A stretch of DNA of 64,000 nucleotides, taken from an uncultured Ectothiorhodospiraceae bacterium. Its GTDB lineage: Bacteria > Pseudomonadota > Gammaproteobacteria > UBA9214. Location: the NCBI GenBank assembly GCA_947259415.1, contig CAMYMI010000004.1:62001-126000 (forward strand). The letters run 5' to 3'. Position 1 is the first letter of the stretch, and every line of letters begins with the position of its first letter. This document shows positions 49,245-56,790 of the stretch, piece by piece. Both the position numbers and the translations under genes were made by a program. Under the pieces are notes generated by a model, which was not told the DNA's origin, searched no databases, and saw only the letters and a program-made list of their open reading frames with translations.

Positions 49245-50612
49245 ATGGATCTAAGCATCATTATTCTCGCGGCTGGCCAAGGGACGCGCATGCGCTCCGG
49301 GCTTCCCAAGGTGCTGCACCCGCTGGCCGGCCGATCTCTGCTGGGCCATGTCATCGAGACGGCGCGCACTTTTGCCGGTGCCGATATCCATGTGGTTGTC
49401 GGGCACGGTGCCGGGCAGGTGCGCACGGCCTTCCCGGACGCGGACATTCACTGGGTGATACAGGACCAGCAGCTGGGCACGGGGCATGCGGTCGCGCAGG
49501 TGCTGCCCGGTATCGCCGATGACCGGGCTGTCGTGGTGATGTACGGCGATGTACCACTGATTCGGCATGCCACGCTGGCTGCATTGCTGGCCGATGCCAT
49601 TCGCGGCGAGATCGGTCTGCTGACGGCCGAACTGGACCAGCCTGCCGGTTATGGGCGCATCGTGCGTGATGACCATGGCCAGATCACCGCGATCATCGAG
49701 GAAAAAGATGCCAGCGATGCCCAGCGCCTTATCCGCGAGATCAATACCGGCTTTATGGCGGCGCCTGCCGATCGCCTGCGCGGCTGGGTGGCTGCACTGG
49801 ATAACAACAATGCACAGGGCGAGTTCTATCTAACCGATGTGATCGCGCTGGCGGTGCGTGACGGCGTCAAGGTCGGTACCGTCACCACGCAGGATCCGCA
49901 TGAAATACTCGGAGTAAATGACCGCATGCAGCTCGCCGAACTGGAGCGCTGTTACCAACGCCAGCAGGCCGAGACCTGTATGCAGTCCGGTGTCACCCTG
50001 ATTGATCCGGCGCGCTTCGACCTGCGCGGTACGCTGCAGGCCGGAGAAGACGTAGTGATCGATGTGAATGCCGTACTGGAGGGCGAGGTGGTGCTTGGTG
50101 ATCGTGTTGCGATCGGGCCAAATGTCGTATTGCGCGATACCCGCATCGGCGCTGACGTGACGGTACTCGCCAACTGCGTCATCGAGGAGGCCACTATCGG
50201 TTCAGGTGTGCGCATCGGCCCGTTTTCACGAATCCGCCCTGAGACTCGGCTGGCTGACCATGCGCACGTTGGCAATTTTGTGGAAATCAAGAAGTCCGAT
50301 GTTGGCCAGGGTTCCAAGATCAATCACCTAAGTTATATCGGCGATACCACCATCGGGAGCAGCGTGAACATCGGTGCCGGGACCATTACCTGCAACTACG
50401 ACGGCGCCAACAAGCATCGCACCGTCATCGGTAACGATGTGTTTATCGGGTCCGATACCCAGCTGGTAGCACCGGTCGAGGTCAAGGACGGCGCCACCAT
50501 TGGCGCGGGCTCAACCATCACGCGGGATGCGCCTGCGGATGAACTGACGCTGAGCCGTGCGCCCCAGGAAACCCGCAAGGGCTGGCAGCGCCCGGTCAAG
50601 AAGAAACCATGA
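49245..50612 (+). CDS. glmU: Bifunctional GlmU (UDP-GlcNAc pyrophosphorylase / GlcN-1-P acetyltransferase)
   Basis: Makes UDP-GlcNAc for peptidoglycan and LPS. The 455-residue product has an N-terminal nucleotidyltransferase domain (ILAAGQGTRMRSGLPKVLHPLAG) and a C-terminal left-handed beta helix with hexapeptide repeats (about 250-430), including NFVEIKKSDVGQGSKINHLSY and ITCNYDGANKHRT of the acetyltransferase site. Full length. It is ten bases ahead of glmS. Confidence 0.98.
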   Translation: MDLSIIILAAGQGTRMRSGLPKVLHPLAGRSLLGHVIETARTFAGADIHVVVGHGAGQVRTAFPDADIHWVIQDQQLGTGHAVAQVLPGIADDRAVVVMYGDVPLIRHATLAALLADAIRGEIGLLTAELDQPAGYGRIVRDDHGQITAIIEEKDASDAQRLIREINTGFMAAPADRLRGWVAALDNNNAQGEFYLTDVIALAVRDGVKVGTVTTQDPHEILGVNDRMQLAELERCYQRQQAETCMQSGVTLIDPARFDLRGTLQAGEDVVIDVNAVLEGEVVLGDRVAIGPNVVLRDTRIGADVTVLANCVIEEATIGSGVRIGPFSRIRPETRLADHAHVGNFVEIKKSDVGQGSKINHLSYIGDTTIGSSVNIGAGTITCNYDGANKHRTVIGNDVFIGSDTQLVAPVEVKDGATIGAGSTITRDAPADELTLSRAPQETRKGWQRPVKKKP

Positions 50613-50622
50613 GAGAGCCATC

Positions 50623-52458
50623 ATGTGCGGTATTGTCGGAGCCGTAGCCCGTCACGATGTCTCCCCTGTGTTGCTCGACGGCCTGCGACGCCTCGAGTAC
50701 CGTGGCTACGACTCGGCCGGGATTGCTGTGCTGAGCGACCAGTCACTGCTCGAACGTGTGCGTACGATCGGCAAGGTCGCCGAACTCGTGAAGGCGCTCG
50801 AGTCCACACCGGTCAGCGGACTAACCGGGATCGCGCATACACGCTGGGCGACCCATGGCGAACCCAGCGAAAAAAACGCTCATCCGCATGTGTGCCATGA
50901 GCGCGTGGCGCTGGTGCACAACGGCATCATCGAGAACCACGAAGAACTGCGCGCCCGGCAGGAACGGGCCGGGTTCAGGTTCACCTCCCAGACCGATACA
51001 GAGGTCATCGTACACCAGATTCATCACCACCTGGACCAGGGCAAGGACCTGCTGGCCGCGGTGCAATCCACCGTGGCTGACCTCGACGGGGCCTTTGCAC
51101 TCGGTGTCATCAGCAAGGACGAACCCGGCCGCCTGATTGCCGCGCGCCGCGGCAGTCCGCTGGTCATCGGTGTGGCGGATGACGAGTTTCTCATCGCCTC
51201 GGATGTGGCGGCACTGGTGTCTGAGACCAACCGTTTTATGTTTCTCGAAGACGGTGACGTGGCCGACATTCACGACACCGGTGTGGTTGTCTACGACTAT
51301 GCCGGCAGCAAGGTGGAGCGGCCGCTCAAGACATCGCAACTAACCGCGAAGGCGTCCGACAAGGGTGAATACAGTCACTACATGCTCAAGGAGATATTTG
51401 AGCAGCCGCGTGCCATTGCGGATACCCTGCAAGGGCGCATCACCGGCCAGCGGGTACTGGAGAATGCCTTCGGGACCGATGCCGGCAGGATATTCGACAG
51501 CGTGGAGGGTGTGCACATCATTGCCTGCGGCACCAGCTATCATGCCGGCATGGTGGGCCGCTACTGGCTGGAATCGCTGGCCGGGATTCCCTGCAACGTT
51601 GAGGTGGCCAGCGAATTCCGCTACCGCAAGCCAGTGGTTCGAAAAAATTCGCTTATCGTCACCCTGTCACAATCCGGCGAGACCGCCGATACCCTGGCCG
51701 GTTTGCGCGAGGCGTGCCGTCTGGGCTTCGGTCATTCGCTGTCGATCTGCAACGTCCCCGAAAGCTCGCTGGTGCGCGAGTCCGACCTGGTGCTGATGAC
51801 GCATGCGGGCCCGGAGATAGGCGTGGCCTCCACCAAGGCCTTTACCACCCAACTTGCGACGATGCTGCTGCTGACCATCGTACTGGGCCGACGCAACGGT
51901 ATGTCGGCCGAGACCGAGGCCAGACTGGTCAGTGAACTGCGCAGCGTACCTGGCAAAGTCGAGCATGCCCTGACGCTGAATGAACAGATCAGGGCACTGG
52001 CCCGGGAGCATTTTAGCGACAAGCACAATGCCCTGTTCCTGGGGCGCGGCGCCCAGTTCCCGGTCGCCATGGAGGGTGCGCTCAAGCTCAAGGAGATCTC
52101 CTACATACACGCCGAGTCCTACCCAGCCGGTGAACTGAAACACGGCCCACTGGCACTGGTGGATGCCAGCATGCCGGTGATCGCCGTAGCCCCGAACAAT
52201 GATCTGCTTGAGAAGCTCAAGTCCAACCTCCAGGAGGTGCGCGCCCGCGGCGGTGAGCTGATCGTGTTTGCCGATGCCGGTGTTGGCATGATCAGTTCGG
52301 CGGGTGTGACGGTCTTGCCGGTTGCGCCCACCGAGGACAGTATCGCACCCATCATCTTCTCTGTGCCCCTGCAGCTGCTCGCCTATCATGTGGCTGTCCT
52401 CAAGGGCACGGATATCGACCAGCCCCGCAATCTTGCCAAGTCCGTCACCGTGGAATGA
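50623..52458 (+). CDS. glmS: Glutamine-fructose-6-phosphate aminotransferase (GlmS)
   Basis: First step of hexosamine synthesis. From the ATG at 50623 (MCGIVGAVARHDV; Cys2 is the glutaminase nucleophile) the 611-residue product has the N-terminal class II glutaminase domain and two SIS isomerase domains (CGTSYHAGMVGRYWLE, TLSQSGETADTLAGLR, and the C-terminal KSVTVE). A longer frame from 50557 lies inside glmU and would block the catalytic Cys. No glmS ribozyme is expected or seen. Confidence 0.98.
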   Translation: MCGIVGAVARHDVSPVLLDGLRRLEYRGYDSAGIAVLSDQSLLERVRTIGKVAELVKALESTPVSGLTGIAHTRWATHGEPSEKNAHPHVCHERVALVHNGIIENHEELRARQERAGFRFTSQTDTEVIVHQIHHHLDQGKDLLAAVQSTVADLDGAFALGVISKDEPGRLIAARRGSPLVIGVADDEFLIASDVAALVSETNRFMFLEDGDVADIHDTGVVVYDYAGSKVERPLKTSQLTAKASDKGEYSHYMLKEIFEQPRAIADTLQGRITGQRVLENAFGTDAGRIFDSVEGVHIIACGTSYHAGMVGRYWLESLAGIPCNVEVASEFRYRKPVVRKNSLIVTLSQSGETADTLAGLREACRLGFGHSLSICNVPESSLVRESDLVLMTHAGPEIGVASTKAFTTQLATMLLLTIVLGRRNGMSAETEARLVSELRSVPGKVEHALTLNEQIRALAREHFSDKHNALFLGRGAQFPVAMEGALKLKEISYIHAESYPAGELKHGPLALVDASMPVIAVAPNNDLLEKLKSNLQEVRARGGELIVFADAGVGMISSAGVTVLPVAPTEDSIAPIIFSVPLQLLAYHVAVLKGTDIDQPRNLAKSVTVE

Positions 52459-52500
52459 ATCACTTGTATGGCCTGCTGACACTGACTCTCGATACAGATA

Positions 52501-52845
52501 ATGATTCAACTAAGCAAGGCGCTGAACGCCTGGGGAACACCTGATTTTGAGGATGCCCTGAAACGGGAAATCGAACAACTGGATGCCGGGCAGCTTCCAT
52601 TGCAGCAGGGCATGTCAACGAGCAGCTACGCGCTGGATAACAGTATAAGCGCGATGATAATCAGTGTTTCAGAGCAAGCGGGTGTCATCTATGCAAAGGC
52701 AGGTATTTTTTACTCGGGGATCATAGCCGGCTGCAGCTGTGCCGATGACCCCACACCGGTCGATGAAAACAGCGAGTATTGTGAAGTTCAGTTCAATATC
52801 GATAAAGTAACGGCTGATACGACGGTAACCCTTGTTACCGGCTAG
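52501..52845 (+). CDS. Small conserved hypothetical protein with a CSCADDPTP motif
   Basis: A 114-residue soluble protein. A helical N terminus (MIQLSKALNAWGTPDFEDALKREIEQ) precedes a beta-rich part containing SGIIAGCSCADDPTPVDENS and a later Cys (EYCEVQFNID). The three cysteines and acidic residues could bind a metal, but this is only a suggestion. I recognise it as a recurring uncharacterised gammaproteobacterial protein and do not know its function. It is 42 bases after glmS on the same strand. Confidence 0.68.
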   Translation: MIQLSKALNAWGTPDFEDALKREIEQLDAGQLPLQQGMSTSSYALDNSISAMIISVSEQAGVIYAKAGIFYSGIIAGCSCADDPTPVDENSEYCEVQFNIDKVTADTTVTLVTG

Positions 52846-52917
52846 AAACCGCTGCGATAAAGATTTTGACTGTGAGTGGTTGCTTCGATTTTGCCTTTAT
52901 CAGTTAATCGGGGCCAT

Positions 52918-53763
52918 ATGAAAATGATACATCAACACATGGCTGAAGGCACAAAACACAAAAAGAAGACCCAGGCGGATCGTGCCGATCGGCATCTGCT
53001 TTATGAAAAATCCGTCCAGGATGTGGCGAGTGAATACAAGTTCGTCAACAGGACCTTCCGCAAGCTGCGCAACCGCAAGGCCTTACACCTGCGAGAGGAT
53101 TTCTGCGGCACCGCCGGTATGAGCTGTGAATGGGCCAGACGCCGCAAAACCAACACGGCCATTGGTGTTGACATCGATTCCGAGGTGCTGGCCTGGGCAC
53201 GCAAGCACAACCTCGCGCGCCTTGAACCCGACACCCGCCAGCGCGTGACACTATTGCAGGAGGACGTCTGCAAGGTGCAGACACCCGGGCAGATCGATAT
53301 TGTGCTGGCGATGAATTTCAGTTACCAGATATTCAAGTCGCGCAAGACTCTGGGCGGCTATTTCAGCAAGGTACACGAGGCACTGGCAGACGACGGCATC
53401 CTGTTCATGGATGCCTTTGGTGGTTATGAAGCATTCCAGGAAATCAAGGAAAAGCGCAAATACAAGGGATTCAAATATATCTGGGAGCATGCCAGCTACA
53501 ATCCGATAAACGGCGATATTCTTTGCCACATCCATTTCAGTTTTCCGGACGGGTCAAGGCTGAAGCGGGCCTTCACCTATGACTGGCGCCTGTGGACGTT
53601 GCCGGAGATACGGGAGTTGCTGGAAGATGCGGGCTTTTCCAGGATCACGGTCTACTGGGAGGAGGTCGATGCGAAGACCGGTGAGGGCACCGGTGTTTAC
53701 TCACCGGCCACGGTGGGTGAGGCCGATCCAGGCTGGGTGTGTTTCCTGGTGGCCGAGAAGTAA
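52918..53763 (+). CDS. Class I SAM-dependent methyltransferase
   Basis: From the ATG at 52918 (281 aa): a lysine-rich N terminus, then motif I LREDFCGTAGMSCEWARR, the acidic loop GVDIDSEVLAW, and motif IV LAMNFSYQIFKSR. The C-terminal part carries a WxLWTLPEIRELLEDAGF helix typical of small-molecule methyltransferases. The substrate is unknown. A longer frame to 52876 is not supported; CGGGG lies before 52918. Followed 82 bases later by the CYTH gene. Confidence 0.82.
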   Translation: MKMIHQHMAEGTKHKKKTQADRADRHLLYEKSVQDVASEYKFVNRTFRKLRNRKALHLREDFCGTAGMSCEWARRRKTNTAIGVDIDSEVLAWARKHNLARLEPDTRQRVTLLQEDVCKVQTPGQIDIVLAMNFSYQIFKSRKTLGGYFSKVHEALADDGILFMDAFGGYEAFQEIKEKRKYKGFKYIWEHASYNPINGDILCHIHFSFPDGSRLKRAFTYDWRLWTLPEIRELLEDAGFSRITVYWEEVDAKTGEGTGVYSPATVGEADPGWVCFLVAEK

Positions 53764-53845
53764 ACGCGACATGGTCCCATCCGTCAACAGGTTGCTGCCA
53801 TGAATCGGATATACAATGTGTCCGTGGAACAGGCCTGATAAGTAC

Positions 53846-54316
53846 ATGTCACTCGAGATCGAACGGAAATTCCTGGTCAGAGATGATGCCTGGCGCTCAG
53901 CTGCAATCGGTGAACATTATCGCCAGGGTTATCTGTCCACCCTCCCCGACCGCACGGTTCGCGTGCGGGTGATCGCAGACGCTGGCTATCTCACCATCAA
54001 GGGTGCGACAGTCGGTGCCGCTCGCACCGAATATGAATACGTCATACCCGTTGAGGATGCCCATGCCATGCTCGATAACCTGTGTCTTCGGCCGCTGATA
54101 GAAAAGACCCGCCACACCCTTGAAGACCGGGGGCTGACATGGGAGATCGACGAGTTCGAGGGAGAAAATGCCGGGCTGGTTATTGCCGAGGTGGAACTCG
54201 AGTCCGAAGACCAGGACATCACCTTGCCCATGTGGGTCGGTGAAGAGGTCACCGGTGACCCGCGCTATTACAACGCAAACCTGGTGGCCAATCCGTACTG
54301 TAACTGGGGGCGATGA
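53846..54316 (+). CDS. CYTH-domain protein
   Basis: A 156-residue single-domain CYTH (triphosphate tunnel metalloenzyme) protein. MSLEIERKFLV carries the ExExK signature at residues 4-8; RQGYLSTLPDRTVRVRV, TIKGAT and EIDEFEGENAGLVIAEVELE supply further tunnel basic and acidic residues. Bacterial members of this size hydrolyse inorganic tripolyphosphate or similar substrates. The start at 53846 has a weak ribosome site. Confidence 0.88.
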   Translation: MSLEIERKFLVRDDAWRSAAIGEHYRQGYLSTLPDRTVRVRVIADAGYLTIKGATVGAARTEYEYVIPVEDAHAMLDNLCLRPLIEKTRHTLEDRGLTWEIDEFEGENAGLVIAEVELESEDQDITLPMWVGEEVTGDPRYYNANLVANPYCNWGR

Positions 54317-54383
54317 GCAGAAAGCGAGGTCAGATAGCAATTGTTTCCAATCTTAGTGAAAAATGCTCTCTGCCCCCTGTTAA

Positions 54384-55274
54384 TTAGATAGCGGCGGTCT
54401 CCAGCGCTCTCCGTGTCCACCAGGCCCCTGCTTCGATTAGCTCCGTGGCCCGGAAGAACTCGTGGGAAGCGCAGACGTTTTTCGGGACGGAAATCAACAA
54501 ATCCGGCTGATTGGCTGCAAGTTTGTAACGTGAAAGCGTTTCCTGCATCGCCTCGAACGAGTTCAGGAGAACCTCTGTAAGAATTGGCCGATCATCTTCC
54601 TCGGAGCTTGCCACTCCCAAATGATCTTGTACATTCTCCAGGAACTCGTCGATTTTTTTACGAATCTGGAGTGGTTGTTCATAGCTCACGGTAACAATCT
54701 TGCCCAGAGGATTCGCTGATCGTGGCCCTGCTACATCAACCGCGATGGTAGCGCCGATCATTGTCTGTATGGCCGGCGTGACGGGTACCGGATTCAACAA
54801 GCCGCCGTCAACCATCCAGCGACCGGCAATTCGTTGCGGGGTAAATACCCCGGGGACTGAAATGGAGGCCCGAATAGCCTCGAACAAACTGCCTTTGGTA
54901 AGCCAGGCCTCTTTCTTGGCAATCAGATCTGTGGCCACGGCGGTGAACGGTATCGGCAATTCCTCGATCGAAACATCGCCAACGAGTTCCCTCATGGTTT
55001 CGACAATCATGTCTCCCTTGAGGATTCCGGATGAGGCATGACGGAATGAAACATCCAGGTACTTGAGGACGTCCCTTCTGGTAAGTGACCTGACCCAGCG
55101 GGTATATTTTTCCAGCTTGCCGGCAGCATAGATTCCCCCGACAAGCGCACCCATGGAGGAACCTGTTATGGCTGAAATCTTAAAGCCCTCTTCCTCCAGG
55201 ACACGAATGACACCGATATGCGCCAGGCCACGTGCTGCACCGCTACCAAGAACCAGGGTGACTCGCTTTCCCAT
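54384..55274 (-). CDS. Patatin-like phospholipase (RssA/NTE type)
   Basis: A 296-residue esterase-like protein. Residues 10-17 (GSGAARGL) form the oxyanion-hole loop, Ser40 in GSSMG the nucleophile elbow, and Asp156 in VDGGLLNP the second member of the Ser/Asp dyad. It has no signal peptide, so cytoplasmic or membrane-associated. Related to RssA-type proteins of unknown physiological substrate. Convergent with the CYTH gene; a loose inverted repeat of 9 bp (54317-54325 with 54365-54373) lies between them. Confidence 0.9.
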   Translation of the reverse strand: MGKRVTLVLGSGAARGLAHIGVIRVLEEEGFKISAITGSSMGALVGGIYAAGKLEKYTRWVRSLTRRDVLKYLDVSFRHASSGILKGDMIVETMRELVGDVSIEELPIPFTAVATDLIAKKEAWLTKGSLFEAIRASISVPGVFTPQRIAGRWMVDGGLLNPVPVTPAIQTMIGATIAVDVAGPRSANPLGKIVTVSYEQPLQIRKKIDEFLENVQDHLGVASSEEDDRPILTEVLLNSFEAMQETLSRYKLAANQPDLLISVPKNVCASHEFFRATELIEAGAWWTRRALETAAI

Positions 55275-55654
55275 TTAATACGTCCTCACAGAACGTTACA
55301 TCGCTGCATTGTACACAGTGCCACTGATCGGACTCGAATGATCACGCAGATCTGAAACCATGCGGGACCCGGCCCGTCCCGGGCAGATTTTATGCCCCAT
55401 CAGGGGGCATGGTGGGTGGCCGGTAAAGCCGTCATTAGAACGTCTGCCCACTGGCCAATCCCCGTCCCGGATACTCGTATTGATGGCCCTGATCCGGGCA
55501 TTCAGGACGCCTTGCACCCCGATAGCAAGCGCTAACTTATTGAAAAGCAAGTCAGAGTTTGAAGTCTGGCCGTGATTCTGGTATAATTTCCTGCTTTGTT
55601 GAGCGAGAAACGGCCACGCCGCGTAGACCGGCAGCCGCTAAAGGAGTCATGTAA
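55275..55654. other. Intergenic region between the patatin gene and a small cysteine protein
   Basis: 380 bases without a gene. Contents: a 7-bp hairpin ATGCCCC/GGGGCAT (55392-55410), a 7-bp repeat CCCGGAT/ATCCGGG (55466-55498), and a good sigma70 promoter at 55559-55587 for the downstream gene. Nothing else recognisable. Confidence 0.55.
55559..55587 (+). promoter_or_regulatory. Sigma70 promoter of the small cysteine-protein gene
   Basis: TTGAAG (55559-55564), exactly 17 bp, then TATAAT (55582-55587). Transcription should start near 55594, about 60 bases before the GTG start at 55655. Confidence 0.75.
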
Positions 55655-55924
55655 GTGGATAAGGAACAGATGTTTTACTGCATTCCCCAGCAAGCCTATC
55701 TGAGCGTCAACACCTGCAAAAACCTGCGTGAGCGCCCCGTTGGCAAAGCACCGGCCGGTGCACCGCCGAAATTGATTGCCTGCGAGAAGTGCACCATGCA
55801 CCCGCTGGTCGATATGCAAAAGGTGCCGACCGTGACCCTGGAAGCCTACCTGGGCGGCTCCAAGCCGAAAACGGCAAACCTGAATTCCCCGAAATACCGG
55901 AAGCTGCTGGCCGAGGTCGCCTGA
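55655..55924 (+). CDS. Small hypothetical protein with four cysteines
   Basis: An 89-residue product starting with GTG, eight bases after AAGGAG, so a firm start. Cys9, Cys21, Cys43 and Cys46 (the last pair as ACEKCTMHP, a C-x2-C) suggest zinc or another metal. The C-terminal third (GGSKPKTANLNSPKYRKLL) is basic. A near-consensus promoter and strong ribosome site argue for good expression. I do not recognise the family. Confidence 0.72.
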   Translation: MDKEQMFYCIPQQAYLSVNTCKNLRERPVGKAPAGAPPKLIACEKCTMHPLVDMQKVPTVTLEAYLGGSKPKTANLNSPKYRKLLAEVA

Positions 55925-55996
55925 TCATACTTGGCGGTGGGTTCGGCAGACGCAGACAGGCCACCCTCAACGCTGGCAGATGGCAAGAACCACCCG

Positions 55997-56443
55997 CTAG
56001 TCTCGATTACGCCATTTTTCGATATTCTTGCGGCGGTCCTTGGGTGAGCGCCGATCGGATTTCTCCAGCTCGAAGCGCAATTCATCACGCCGCTCATGGG
56101 TCAACCGGCGCCGCATTGTGCGGCGATTTCTCAGCCCCATATAGCGGCAGGTGCAGTGGGTCGCTGCGCAGTCCTCGACCGGCAGTTGCGGGGCCGAATC
56201 GATGGGGAACTGCTTACCGGTCAGCTTGGCCGCTGCGGAGCAGCCGGGCTGATGTATCTCCACCCCCCAGAATTGCTTGTTCATACGCAGTTGGGCCAGT
56301 TCCTCTTGCTTCGTGTGTGGCTGCTTCGTCTCTGACCGGCCCGGGGCATTGCGTGTGTGCTTGTGTTTATTCGATCTGCGGGCCATGACGACTAGGAACA
56401 CGATAACCGCCAAGATCAGCAGCAGAATAACGATTTCAGTCAT
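55997..56443 (-). CDS. Single-pass membrane protein with a cytoplasmic cysteine- and arginine-rich domain
   Basis: From the ATG at 56443 (148 aa; GGGAAG upstream): one N-terminal membrane helix (residues 3-20), a lysine/histidine-rich linker, then a domain with FWGVEIHQPGCSAAAKLTGK, Cys92, Cys97 and Cys99 (DCAATHCTCRYMGLRNRR) and a strongly basic tail (DRRSPKDRRKN). The four cysteines could bind zinc. Similar uncharacterised proteins exist in other proteobacteria. A longer frame from 56569 adds a non-conserved extension and is unlikely. Confidence 0.7.
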   Translation of the reverse strand: MTEIVILLLILAVIVFLVVMARRSNKHKHTRNAPGRSETKQPHTKQEELAQLRMNKQFWGVEIHQPGCSAAAKLTGKQFPIDSAPQLPVEDCAATHCTCRYMGLRNRRTMRRRLTHERRDELRFELEKSDRRSPKDRRKNIEKWRNRD

Positions 56444-56604
56444 ACTTCCCACCTCGCTAATGTCTTTCGCCCCCTGCAAACGGGCAGTTGTATCGATGTC
56501 CCCCGTCAGCCGCCAGTGACGCACTTCCCGATTATTAGGTAAGGCCTGATTATACGGGACATTGTCCATGTCTTCCCGGTCTTATTCAATCTATCGACAC
56601 TGCA

Positions 56605-56620
56605 TGTGAGGTGTGTCACA
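56605..56620. promoter_or_regulatory. CRP/Vfr-type palindrome TGTGA-N6-TCACA
   Basis: TGTGAGGTGTGTCACA is an exact match to the CRP half-site pair. It lies 162 bases upstream of the membrane-protein gene on one side and 171 bases upstream of uvrD on the other. Whether a CRP homologue uses it is inference. Confidence 0.6.
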
Positions 56621-56622
56621 TC

Positions 56623-56657
56623 AGCGCCCCGCTGGGTGCCGCACACGCCGGGGCGCT
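56623..56657. repeat. Perfect 9-bp inverted repeat AGCGCCCCG / CGGGGCGCT
   Basis: Arms at 56623-56631 and 56649-56657 with a 17-base loop, directly beside the CRP-type site. No T-run follows on either strand. It may be a leader hairpin of uvrD or a chance GC-rich dyad. Confidence 0.5.
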
Positions 56658-56790
56658 ATCTCTTTGGGCGTGTTTCCCGATAAAATAGCCACATGCCGAT
56701 CTACCACAGCATTTGTCCGTTTGCTTTATACCGTCCCGCATTGCACAGTCCGGCGGATGCATGCTTACACAACGAGGCAGTACACCCTCC

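Larger units (their letters stand above)
56444..56790. other. Divergent intergenic region upstream of uvrD
   Basis: 347 bases between two divergent genes. It holds a CRP-type palindrome (56605-56620) and a 9-bp GC-rich inverted repeat (56623-56657), and a weak TAAAAT-like -10 near 56682 for uvrD. No LexA box (CTGT-N8-ACAG) was seen, unlike E. coli uvrD. Confidence 0.55.

Noticed and set aside
50613-50622. glmS ribozyme
   Set aside because: Known from Firmicutes and relatives; here only ten bases separate glmU and glmS, leaving no room.
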